From Candidatus Collierbacteria bacterium RIFOXYD1_FULL_40_9 (lineage in GTDB: Bacteria > Patescibacteriota > Microgenomatia > UBA1400 > MFAQ01), in contig MFAQ01000009.1 in the NCBI GenBank assembly GCA_001776275.1, positions 6,476 through 28,588 of the forward strand: a stretch of 22,113 bases of DNA, in the 5' to 3' direction. Position 1 is the stretch's first letter, and every line of letters begins with the position of its first letter. A program made the position numbers and the translations under genes. The notes beneath the pieces are model-generated. The model was not told the origin of the DNA and searched no databases. It worked only from the letters and a program-made list of their open reading frames with translations. This document shows positions 7,048 through 14,471 of the stretch, in pieces.

Positions 7048-8065
7048 TTTCAATTGGGTAGATAAAAGTGGCTAACTCAGTAAATCTACCTGTTGTCATT
7101 TTTCCTTTGATAACTATGACAGGGGCAAGAAAACCATTGTTTTGGTAATAGTAGGCAAGTGAGATATCGTCGGCGGCAATAGTGATCGATTTGGTCTCGG
7201 AAAAAAGTTTTTCCGAGGAAATATCTTTTGCGTAACTAGTTCTGTGTAGTTTTGTGGAATCCAAATTACTTATGCTTGGAATTTGTGTTTCATTGTCTTT
7301 TTTGGTATTTAGGTAACCCCCGTAAACTCTTAGATCTGCAAGTTTTTTGTTTTTGTTGATTGTGATTCTGATTATTTCGCTGTTTGGTGAATCAATTATC
7401 ACTGGTAAGCCATTGATATCTTGATTAAAGCTTACTGCTATCAGATTAGCTTTGTCGTATGGTACGACTTTAGGTTCACTCTCAATACTGTTTGGCTCCA
7501 GATAAAGAAATTCAATTTTTGGGTCTAAGTCAAATGTTTCTAGTGTGCTACTACCAAGTAGTTTTTGAATAAATTCAACAGACACACTTTTGATCTCTTC
7601 GTTACTTAGATATGTGTTTGTGAGTTCTTGGTAATTGTCATTGTTTGTGTAAATAATTTGATTTTGGTTAATAGACAAAAAGAGACTTTTGTTTTGACTT
7701 ACCCATAGATAGTCACCTGTTGGAGTACCATCAATAAGGTCCTTTTGGTAAAAGCTTAGATTTGAAATAAGAGTGTCAATTTGGCTTTCTGTTACGAGAG
7801 GTATTGTAACTTTATATACGCTCTGTGGTTTTTGTTCTATATTTACTGTGGCTTTGCTCAAATCAATTTTAATATTTTGATCTTTTGCGGATATATCACT
7901 ATTTGGTGCGTACTTATAAGTATTGTTATTATTTATAACTGGAACTGTCGTTTTTTGGGTTGTGGAGTTTTTGGTAAGCGGTTTTCCAAGTAGAGCGATA
8001 ATAACTATCGGTAATATAGCAGCTGCAATATATAAGATTTTTTTTGCTTTTGGCTTAATATTCAT
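7028..8065 (-). CDS. Single-pass membrane-anchored hypothetical protein, last gene of the secretion operon
   Basis: I do not recognise this family. Starting at ATG 8065 it has 345 aa. A short basic N-terminus (MNIKPKAKK) is followed by one hydrophobic helix (about 9-28), and the remaining ~315 residues are Ser/Thr/Asn-rich with predicted beta strands. This suggests an extracytoplasmic domain anchored in the membrane. An upstream ATG at 8089 would overlap the preceding gene by 23 bases. I prefer 8065 because the junction reads TAACATG, the same as another junction in this operon, and because the anchor then sits at the very N-terminus. Its position behind the M23 gene suggests an envelope role in the secretion apparatus, which is inference only. 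Confidence 0.8.
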   Translation of the reverse strand: MNIKPKAKKILYIAAAILPIVIIALLGKPLTKNSTTQKTTVPVINNNNTYKYAPNSDISAKDQNIKIDLSKATVNIEQKPQSVYKVTIPLVTESQIDTLISNLSFYQKDLIDGTPTGDYLWVSQNKSLFLSINQNQIIYTNNDNYQELTNTYLSNEEIKSVSVEFIQKLLGSSTLETFDLDPKIEFLYLEPNSIESEPKVVPYDKANLIAVSFNQDINGLPVIIDSPNSEIIRITINKNKKLADLRVYGGYLNTKKDNETQIPSISNLDSTKLHRTSYAKDISSEKLFSETKSITIAADDISLAYYYQNNGFLAPVIVIKGKMTTGRFTELATFIYPIEINSESL

Positions 8066-8066
8066 G

Positions 8067-10673
8067 TTAGTTGATTGTATTAATCGCACCGGTCATAATT
8101 TCGCCGCAAGTTTCAAAAGTCGAACAACCGACCTCTATTTTTACACCTCCAGCGGGACACTGGTTATAGTCGATACCTTTGTATTCCAGGTGAATGTGGG
8201 CAACTTCCCAGCCACCAGTATTGCCAACATAGCCGATAATTTGTCCTTTTTTAACATTAGGATCGTTTGCTGAGACAGACATAGATGATAAATGAGCATA
8301 AACAACCTGAAAAGTGCCGGCTGAATTTGTGGTTTCAATGTAGACAGCATTTCCGTAGTTACCACTTACACCAGCAAATATTACTTTACCATCTGTACTA
8401 GATATGACAGGTTTACCATTTATGTCTGGTCCCCAAATATCAATGGCTTGAAGCTTATTGGTTCCGTGTGTTGCGGTACCTTCTGGGCCTTGTGTAACTT
8501 TATAGCTTCCCGCAATAGGCCAACCACACTCACTGTTGTTAGATTCTTCCGATACACCGTTTGGGGTATATTTAACTTTTTCTTCGGAGTCGAATTGGAC
8601 GAGAGTGGAGAGGAGAGGGGCAACCATAAAAGTGAATAGCAAAAAGACAGAAATGGTAGCCAGAGAGAGCCAGATAATACCAAGAGCTGAGACTGCGGCA
8701 ACTTTGGTGGCGGTGGCGAAGTATTTTGCATTCTTGTTTATGACAACAGCGGTAGCTGCGAGAGCCGCAAGACCCAAGAGGAAAGCTTTTATGTTTTCTT
8801 TGTCATCTTCATCGGTAATACCAAAAGCATTTTTTATTTCTTGCCAACCTTTTTTGAGAAGTCCTATGGTAATTTCGTAGCCTATTTGAACAACTACCAG
8901 TGCAGCGGCAATAATTAAACTTAACCCCGCTGTTGGGACTCCTAGGGCTACAGCAGCGGCAGCAATGGTAGAGTCAGCTGCAGCCATACCGGCGACTTTG
9001 GCAGTTTGGACACCAACAGCTTTAGCTCCTTCAATTAGAAGTTTCTTGGCAGTAGCATCGGCAAATTTCTTAGCTCCTTCCTTGAGCCCGTTTTCTAACA
9101 AATATTTGCCGAACTTTTGTGCAGTAGCACTACTGGTATTTTTTAAAATTTGCCTGCCGGCGTATTGGCCAATTTTTTTGTTTAAGTAATCTTTGCCGGT
9201 ACCTACCGGATCTAGAATTTTTTGAGCTGTGCCAGAAAGGCGATAGTAAGAATCGGAGAGGGGTTTTAGTTTTTCTAACCCCTTATTAATTTCCCCTCCT
9301 AGTTTGCTATCGTGGAATTTTTGGAGTTGAAAATGAATCTGTTTTTGAACTAATTTGTTTTTTGATAAGATTTCGTAAGTTTTAGAACCGGGGAGAGTTA
9401 AAATTTTATCTAGCTTTTGAGGGGTAAGACCTCGACGGTAGAGATCAACGATAGTTGGGCTTATATTTCCACCCGTTTGGCTTAAGCTTCCAGAGATTCT
9501 AGCCTCATCTCCTACGGAATTAGGTCTTATTTGGATTCGTTGATTTGAACCTTGCTGGGCATATCTTTTGTTTAGTTCAACAGTGTCATTGTGAAGGGCT
9601 TTTTCTAGCTGATTTTTGTACTCGTCTATTTCGAAATTATTGTTATACAGTGTTCTCGGGTTGGGAATTGCTTTGTTTAAACCATTTAGAATTCGATCTG
9701 ATTCAGCTTTAGCTTCATCTTGATAGGTATCAAAATCTTTAATTTTATCGAGGTTGCCCACAAACTGTTTGGCTTGTAGTGTATAGTGGGTGTTTATATC
9801 TTGTTCGGCGTAAGTTAGCTTAGTGTCATAACTTTGATCTTGGTCTTCATAACCATTAATCTCATTTTGTTTAATTTCTTCTTGGACGAGATCATCAACC
9901 TTGTCAATTATTGTCTCTTCATTTAGGAAATCTTTTTTAATTAATTGGGTGACATTAAAAAGGCTATTCTTATTATTTATATTTACTCCACCAGTTTGAA
10001 TGGAGTAGGTAATAAGGTCTATAGCTTTTTGATAGTCACCGTGTGAAAGTCTTTTACTTATACCTTCTGCGATTAATATGTTTTCGGCGACAGTTTGAAT
10101 ATTTCTTGTATTTTCTTCGTAGCTTTTTTTAGGGTCAACAGACTGATTGAAGAATTTTTCTCTTTGTTTGTCTATTTCCTCTTGCCTTTTTTTGTCGGCG
10201 TTTTCGTAGATTAGGCGATGTTTCTCCTTTTCTAGCCAGTCTTTTCTAATGTTTTTTATGGTGTCAGAGATTGTGTGTTCTCTTTCGGAGTCCAACAGAT
10301 CAGCTTGATGTTGCTTGTAGAGGGCAACCATAGATTCAAGTTCAGCTGGAATATTGTTTTGATCGGATTCTGCTCTTTGTTTGCTAGTTTTTTCTGGCTG
10401 ATCGGTTTGGTTACTTAGCTTTTCTAAGTATTTTGCAATATTGTCTAAAGTTATGGTATTGGTGGAGGATAGGAGTTTTCCTATGTCATCGATGTTGGGA
10501 TCAGGAGGTGTGTTGTTTGCTGCCTCTTGAAATTTTATGTAGCAGTTTAATGATCTGGAGACGAAAGAAAGATCGGTAGTAGAGAGTTGGTCAGGTTTTC
10601 TCCTTTCAGATATAAAATTAGACGTTATATGTAAACTGACTATGTCTAAGGTGAAGTCTTTTGTCTCTGGCAT
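8067..10673 (-). CDS. Large membrane-anchored M23-family metallopeptidase of the type IV secretion-like cluster
   Basis: M23 (LytM/lysostaphin-type) enzymes are zinc endopeptidases that cut peptidoglycan cross-bridges. In this 868-aa protein residues 1-~550 are charged and helical, with likely coiled coils (about 120-180), and show no signal peptide. Residues ~565-690 hold about three hydrophobic segments (about 568-606, 629-645, 657-690). The M23 domain follows at ~715-835. Candidate metal and catalytic residues are His736, Asp745, His794 (YAHLSS), His826 and His828 (HIHLEY). The first pair is H-x8-D rather than the usual H-x3-D. Cysteines near 716, 839, 850 and 856 could form disulfides outside the cell. 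Such hydrolases commonly open the wall for conjugation machines. It starts five bases after the VirB4 gene. Confidence 0.85.
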   Translation of the reverse strand: MPETKDFTLDIVSLHITSNFISERRKPDQLSTTDLSFVSRSLNCYIKFQEAANNTPPDPNIDDIGKLLSSTNTITLDNIAKYLEKLSNQTDQPEKTSKQRAESDQNNIPAELESMVALYKQHQADLLDSEREHTISDTIKNIRKDWLEKEKHRLIYENADKKRQEEIDKQREKFFNQSVDPKKSYEENTRNIQTVAENILIAEGISKRLSHGDYQKAIDLITYSIQTGGVNINNKNSLFNVTQLIKKDFLNEETIIDKVDDLVQEEIKQNEINGYEDQDQSYDTKLTYAEQDINTHYTLQAKQFVGNLDKIKDFDTYQDEAKAESDRILNGLNKAIPNPRTLYNNNFEIDEYKNQLEKALHNDTVELNKRYAQQGSNQRIQIRPNSVGDEARISGSLSQTGGNISPTIVDLYRRGLTPQKLDKILTLPGSKTYEILSKNKLVQKQIHFQLQKFHDSKLGGEINKGLEKLKPLSDSYYRLSGTAQKILDPVGTGKDYLNKKIGQYAGRQILKNTSSATAQKFGKYLLENGLKEGAKKFADATAKKLLIEGAKAVGVQTAKVAGMAAADSTIAAAAVALGVPTAGLSLIIAAALVVVQIGYEITIGLLKKGWQEIKNAFGITDEDDKENIKAFLLGLAALAATAVVINKNAKYFATATKVAAVSALGIIWLSLATISVFLLFTFMVAPLLSTLVQFDSEEKVKYTPNGVSEESNNSECGWPIAGSYKVTQGPEGTATHGTNKLQAIDIWGPDINGKPVISSTDGKVIFAGVSGNYGNAVYIETTNSAGTFQVVYAHLSSMSVSANDPNVKKGQIIGYVGNTGGWEVAHIHLEYKGIDYNQCPAGGVKIEVGCSTFETCGEIMTGAINTIN

Positions 10674-10678
10674 TACCT

Positions 10679-12571
10679 TTACTTGAGGTCTAATTTACTG
10701 GAATTTTTATTATCTTCCTCTTGTTGTTTTTTTTGGCGATCTAGGACATCGGTTGGCTTGGTGCTGGCCAAAATATGTTCGTCAGGGGAGGCCAAAATAC
10801 GAATAGCAACGTGATTCATACCAGCAAAAAAGATACCTTCTCCGACACCTGCAGACAGTAAGAGTTGTTTTTCCCCTTGGGACAAGTAGAAGACCTCGGC
10901 AATTTGATTGATGGCAGCGGAGGATTGTTTGAGAAGCATTTTAAGAGCGGAATTAGTGATAATAGCTTTACCGTATGCTGAACCCAAAAAGTCGTCTACG
11001 TTTTGAGAAATAATGGAAACACCAAGGAAATACTTTCTTGCTCTTTTTACAAAACCTTGGAGGATTTTGGCTGAGTCTTCGTGGCGCATTAAGTACCAGG
11101 CCTCGTCGACAACAAGCATGCGTTTTCTTAAGTCTTTTCTGACTTGGGTCCAGATAAAATCGAGAATACTAAACATGACAATAGGGCGAATTTCGTCAGC
11201 AATATCTCGGAGGGAAAAAACAGTAATAGGAGCATCAATATCGACATTGCTTTGTTGGTCAAAAATGCCTTTAATTCCTCCCATAACGTAGCGCTCTAAT
11301 CTGGCAGCCAAAGTTTTACTGACTGATTCTTCCATACCAATAATGGAGCGATACAAGTCTTCCATCCTAGGTGGCTCTAGATGGTGAGTGGCAGGGTCTT
11401 CGGTTATACCTTTTTGTCGATAGGTGAGAACTAGAGCACGGTTCATGGTGGCTTCCTCAATAGGGTTCATTTCACCAATCATAATTTTGAGAAGCGACAT
11501 TAGAAATAGGTATTTGTAGCCCATTTCATCTTCATTGCTTTCATTGGGCTTGGCAATTTGAAAAGGATTTATTTTGTGTGGAGAGCTGGTAGAAAAAGAA
11601 ATATAGTTACCTCCTACTGATTTGGCAACCATTTCATATTCGTTTTCTGGGTCGAGAATAATAACTCTAGTGTCGAACATTAGAGATCTTAAAATTTCGA
11701 GTTTGACAGTATAACTTTTACCAGCACCAGAGGTAGCCAAAATTAACATATTGGCATTTTCTAAGGAGAAGCGATCGAAAATAACCAGAGAGTCATTGTG
11801 AGCGTTAACGCCGTAAAGAATACCTTTGTTGTCGGAGAGTTCAGAACTAGTAAAGGGGAAAGTGGTAGAGAGCGAGGTGGTGTCCATATTTCTAGTTATC
11901 ATTAGTTTGTCTTTGGCATATGGCAGAGTACTTTTGAAGGCATCTTCCATAGTAAGAGAGGCGGTTTTACTAATAATAAGAAGAGATGCGAGCATGGACT
12001 GGACTTGGGCGGTGGTAGTGTTTAGATCTTTTTCAGTTTCAGCAGAAATACTTATGTATAGAGAGAATTGGAAGAAGCGTTCTGCCCCTTTGACGAGCTG
12101 TGACTGAAGAACTTTTGCGTCTTCTAGTCCAGCTTCAGTGGCGGCTCTGGGAATACGACCGCGTTGAATATCAGTATTAATTTCGGCTTCCATTTCGGCA
12201 ATACGGTGTCGCAAGCTCTCGAGAGTATCTTTGGAGTCACTTGGATAAACAAACATGGAAATATCGATAGAGTGATTAAAATTAATGAGAGGAGAGAGCC
12301 AGTTGGCAGTTACATAGCGGGGGTAGCCGGTGACAAACAAAGTACGGACGTAGCTATCATCGATTTTGATAAATGAAAAATCAACTTCGATAGCAGAAGG
12401 GGCAATAGTGTCTTGGATGTTGAGGTCCCCTTGAGAAATATTTTTTGAGGGAGGCGGAGTAACATCGGTCACTTTTGGAGCTGAATCTGTTGGTACTTCC
12501 TGATCCACAACCTGCTGTTGCTGGTCTGGTGGAATATTTTTCTTACCTAAATTAAATAAGTTGATGGCCAT
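10679..12571 (-). CDS. VirB4-like type IV secretion ATPase
   Basis: VirB4/TraC-type ATPases power assembly of the conjugation or secretion apparatus at the cytoplasmic membrane. The 630-aa protein has a disordered, Gln/Pro-rich N-terminus (1-60), an entry domain (60-250), and a RecA-like motor. Walker A is ATSGAGKS (279-286), Walker B is LVVDE followed by AWYLM (486-495), and the SQN motif is at 522-524. Parts usually found at the N-terminus of VirB4 appear to be encoded by the separate upstream 219-aa gene. The two genes are one base apart (TAACATG), which suggests stoichiometric coupled expression. The family call is strong; the transported substrate cannot be read from the sequence. Confidence 0.92.
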   Translation of the reverse strand: MAINLFNLGKKNIPPDQQQQVVDQEVPTDSAPKVTDVTPPPSKNISQGDLNIQDTIAPSAIEVDFSFIKIDDSYVRTLFVTGYPRYVTANWLSPLINFNHSIDISMFVYPSDSKDTLESLRHRIAEMEAEINTDIQRGRIPRAATEAGLEDAKVLQSQLVKGAERFFQFSLYISISAETEKDLNTTTAQVQSMLASLLIISKTASLTMEDAFKSTLPYAKDKLMITRNMDTTSLSTTFPFTSSELSDNKGILYGVNAHNDSLVIFDRFSLENANMLILATSGAGKSYTVKLEILRSLMFDTRVIILDPENEYEMVAKSVGGNYISFSTSSPHKINPFQIAKPNESNEDEMGYKYLFLMSLLKIMIGEMNPIEEATMNRALVLTYRQKGITEDPATHHLEPPRMEDLYRSIIGMEESVSKTLAARLERYVMGGIKGIFDQQSNVDIDAPITVFSLRDIADEIRPIVMFSILDFIWTQVRKDLRKRMLVVDEAWYLMRHEDSAKILQGFVKRARKYFLGVSIISQNVDDFLGSAYGKAIITNSALKMLLKQSSAAINQIAEVFYLSQGEKQLLLSAGVGEGIFFAGMNHVAIRILASPDEHILASTKPTDVLDRQKKQQEEDNKNSSKLDLK

Positions 12572-12572
12572 G

Positions 12573-13232
12573 TTAGTTGTTTAGAGTAAATTTAACCTCG
12601 GGATTTAAAAGAGGATTAGTACTGCTTTGATTGTAGATGTTGTAAAAGAGAGTGACTAGCTCAGTAGTATTTAATTGACTTGCTTTTAGGCCAATACGAG
12701 CAAACTGGCGAATAATATGATCTCTTCTGGGGTAGAGGGCCATACCGGCTTTTTCTTCGATGTATTCCAGTTCATAGGGAGGTTTTTGGGGTTCTTTGGC
12801 GAAGGGATTAAAAGTAGATTTACTAATACCAAGTTCTATAGCAGAAAAAGTAATAATAATGTAAAAACGTTTTTCGAGAACTCGGTTTTCTTTGACAAGT
12901 GACTTTACAAATTGGCGATAGGAGAGGAGAGACTCTTTGACTTTTTGGGAGGCACTCTTTTGAATACCGTCATCTAATAAATTAATATAATCGGAAATAT
13001 TCTTGCGTTGAGAGCGAATAACAATTTGGATAGGGAAAGAGAGAGAGTTTAGTAGACCGGCGTAAGTGTAGATGGTGGCATCTTGTTCTTCTTCGGATAA
13101 CAGATTAAAGTTTAAAGCGTTGGTTTTGAGGACAAGGGAACAGGTGCCGTCTTTTAAGAAGACTAAATGATTTTGAATGGTATAAATATCTAAACTTTCT
13201 TGGGTGGAAGCTTTGATAATTTCGGCTGGCAT
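12573..13232 (-). CDS. TraC-like protein (VirB4 N-terminal-like subunit)
   Basis: The 219-aa protein begins MPAEIIKASTQESLDIYTIQN and continues with a fold typical of the N-terminal region of VirB4/TraC ATPases: an IQNHLVFLKDGTCSLVLKTN segment and a LSFPIQIVIRSQRKNISDYI segment. It ends in a helical half that contains ELEYIEEKAGMALYPRRD. It has no Walker motifs and no membrane segment. In many CPR and Gram-positive clusters such a protein sits between a PrgI-like membrane protein and the VirB4 motor, exactly as here (four bases after PrgI, one base before VirB4). It probably binds the ATPase at the membrane. Confidence 0.78.
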   Translation of the reverse strand: MPAEIIKASTQESLDIYTIQNHLVFLKDGTCSLVLKTNALNFNLLSEEEQDATIYTYAGLLNSLSFPIQIVIRSQRKNISDYINLLDDGIQKSASQKVKESLLSYRQFVKSLVKENRVLEKRFYIIITFSAIELGISKSTFNPFAKEPQKPPYELEYIEEKAGMALYPRRDHIIRQFARIGLKASQLNTTELVTLFYNIYNQSSTNPLLNPEVKFTLNN

Positions 13233-13236
13233 AGAC

Positions 13237-14142
13237 TTAGATTGCTTGAATACGCAGAGGATTAATAATTTCGCCAGTTAATTGAATACTGTAACTTTCA
13301 AATTTGAAGCCTTCTTTCTCAGCAAGGATTTGATAGAGTCCGTTTTCTAAGGGTCTGACAAAAAGGAATTGACCAAGCTTGTTACTTTTGGTAGCACGCA
13401 TGGTAATACTTTGGTTTTTTATTTCGACTAGAACTCCGTCTAAGGTTTGACCTTGTGGCGTTAGAGTAAGGCCGACTAAAGTATTTGGGGTAGTGGGGGT
13501 GAAGGGGATGGGTAGAGAGGAAATGTCAGGTTGAGGGATCTTAGATGATAGATTGTCGATCGTGATTGTTTCTGATACTGGTTGGGCTGTATTTAGCACT
13601 TCTTGAATGACTGGCTGTTGCTCAATGGGTTGATTTTGGTTGTTTGTTTCGATTATTGGTTCTGTTTGGATTAAATCCCCCTCATTTCCCCCTTTGACAA
13701 GGGGGACGTTTGTTTCTTTTGAATCAAGTGTTGAGTCGTTTGTTGATTGATTGGTTACTGGAGTTGTGTCTGTTGCTGGGGCAGAAATGTTTACAATAGG
13801 TGTTTGAGGAGTGGCATTTTCTGATATTGGAGCAGTGACTACTTCTTGGTGACCGTGTTTCCAAATATATTGAGTAGGAGAATAGATAGATTTAATAAAA
13901 GCGACTATCCAAACGTCTAAGGTTCGACCCTGGAAAGGGACAAAGGCAGTTCCAACACCCAAAAGGAGAAGAATAAAAGAAAGAGGATACTTAAAGAAAA
14001 ATGGGAGGGGTGCTGAGTAGGTCATGACAGAGAGGACAATAGAAATACCAAGAGCAGCAAACTGCTTTATGGTCATGTCACCAATCAGCCTAAATTTATA
14101 GTTGCTGATGTCTTGGGGTACTGGGTGTTGTTGGATAGCCAT
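13237..14142 (-). CDS. PrgI-family membrane protein with C-terminal carboxypeptidase-regulatory-like domain
   Basis: PrgI proteins are small inner-membrane parts of Gram-positive-type conjugation systems (VirB3-like). Residues 1-100 match: MAIQQHPVPQDISNYKFRLIGDMTIKQ, two membrane helices (27-43, 50-68), then FVPFQGRTLDVWIVAFIKSI. Here the protein is longer (301 aa). A Thr/Pro/Gln-rich linker (100-215) contains two repeat-derived stretches (about 146-159 and 193-203). The tail at 220-301 resembles a carboxypeptidase regulatory-like beta-sandwich (VGLTLTPQGQTLDGVLVEI, LGQFLFVRPL, YQILAEKEGF), a fold often used for adhesion or as a spacer. It is the first gene of the operon; TATGAT lies seven bases before its ATG. 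Confidence 0.85.
   Translation of the reverse strand: MAIQQHPVPQDISNYKFRLIGDMTIKQFAALGISIVLSVMTYSAPLPFFFKYPLSFILLLLGVGTAFVPFQGRTLDVWIVAFIKSIYSPTQYIWKHGHQEVVTAPISENATPQTPIVNISAPATDTTPVTNQSTNDSTLDSKETNVPLVKGGNEGDLIQTEPIIETNNQNQPIEQQPVIQEVLNTAQPVSETITIDNLSSKIPQPDISSLPIPFTPTTPNTLVGLTLTPQGQTLDGVLVEIKNQSITMRATKSNKLGQFLFVRPLENGLYQILAEKEGFKFESYSIQLTGEIINPLRIQAI
13537..13567. repeat. Dispersed GATC-type repeat, copy inside the PrgI-like gene
   Basis: A 22-base core at 13542-13563 matches 14147-14168 at 20 of 22 positions (shared blocks TAGAT, ATAGATTGT, GATCGT). It is in frame and encodes residues about 193-200 of the linker of the PrgI-like protein. Confidence 0.6.
13673..13706. repeat. C-rich palindromic repeat inside the PrgI-like gene
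   Basis: AAATCCCCCTCATTT is followed by a perfect 7-bp stem CCCCCTT/AAGGGGG with loop TGAC (13688-13705). It encodes PLVKGGNEGDLI in the linker. Similar CCCCTTT-GAC-AAGGGG elements recur as small palindromic repeats in several bacterial groups; I state this from memory. Its G+C content contrasts sharply with the AT-rich surroundings. Confidence 0.6.
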
Positions 14143-14146
14143 GTGT

Positions 14147-14193
14147 TAGATCATAGATTGTTGATCGTAGATCGTAGAAATAGATCCTGGATC
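14147..14193. repeat. Dispersed GATC-type repeat, longest copy, upstream of the secretion operon
   Basis: This 47-base tract is built of GATC-centred units: TAGATCATAGATTGTTGATC, then GTAGATCGTAGAAA, then TAGATCCTGGATC. It shares 16 exact bases with rnpA (3864-3879), a 22-base core with 13542-13563, and TAGATCCT with the copy upstream of dnaA. On the minus strand it contributes the TATGAT -10 box of the PrgI gene. Confidence 0.65.
14150..14155 (-). promoter_or_regulatory. Putative -10 box of the secretion operon
   Basis: TATGAT on the minus strand is followed by seven bases (CTAACAC) and the ATG of the PrgI-like gene. No Shine-Dalgarno sequence and no good -35 are visible. The box lies within the dispersed GATC repeat. 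Confidence 0.45.
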
Positions 14194-14251
14194 TTTTGGA
14201 CGGAGATATATTTTAGTATATCGTGTTTGGTGGGTAAATTGGGAAATGAAG

Positions 14252-14257
14252 TATAAT
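14252..14257 (+). promoter_or_regulatory. Putative -10 box of the AbiEii-like gene pair
   Basis: A perfect TATAAT lies ten bases before the ATG at 14268, giving little or no 5' leader. TTGGTG at 14227-14232 is a weak -35 candidate with a long 19-base gap. Confidence 0.45.
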
Positions 14258-14267
14258 AGATATATCG

Positions 14268-14471
14268 ATGAAAAATTGGAATACAAGCACAAATTTAATG
14301 AGCAAAGAAGAAAAGGAGATTTGGTCTTTGGTTCAAAAAATGAACTATGGACTAGATGGGGAGAAACTGTCCTTAGAGAGAGTTAAAAAGAATTGGTCAA
14401 AACTAATACCGAACTTAATTCCTGCTAGAGAAAAAATGTACAAATGGTTAATATGGAAAAACAAGTCTTAA
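14268..14471 (+). CDS. Small hypothetical protein, candidate antitoxin
   Basis: The 67-aa product is basic and helical, with SKEEKEIWSLVQKMNYGLDG in the first half and LERVKKNWSKLIPNLIPAREK in the second. I do not recognise a named family. It has no membrane segment. Its 3' end overlaps the AbiEii-like gene by 19-28 bases depending on that gene's start, which points to translational coupling and a shared job. The promoter-proximal place of a small gene before a putative toxin is typical of antitoxins, so this role is inferred from context. It is much shorter than the classical AbiEi antitoxin. Confidence 0.7.
   Translation: MKNWNTSTNLMSKEEKEIWSLVQKMNYGLDGEKLSLERVKKNWSKLIPNLIPAREKMYKWLIWKNKS

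Noticed and set aside
8066..8089. Start of the last operon gene at ATG 8089
   Set aside because: It would overlap the M23 gene by 23 bases; ATG 8065 gives a normal N-terminal anchor and the same TAACATG junction seen upstream in the operon.
8536..8880. Open frames on the plus strand within the M23, VirB4 and TraC-like genes (also 11013-11291, 11826-12107, 12717-12902)
   Set aside because: They lie wholly inside well-supported minus-strand genes and have no recognisable domains.
14143..14267. CRISPR array or attachment site in the GATC-repeat region
   Set aside because: The repeat units are short, irregular and not separated by uniform spacers, and no tRNA gene is nearby.
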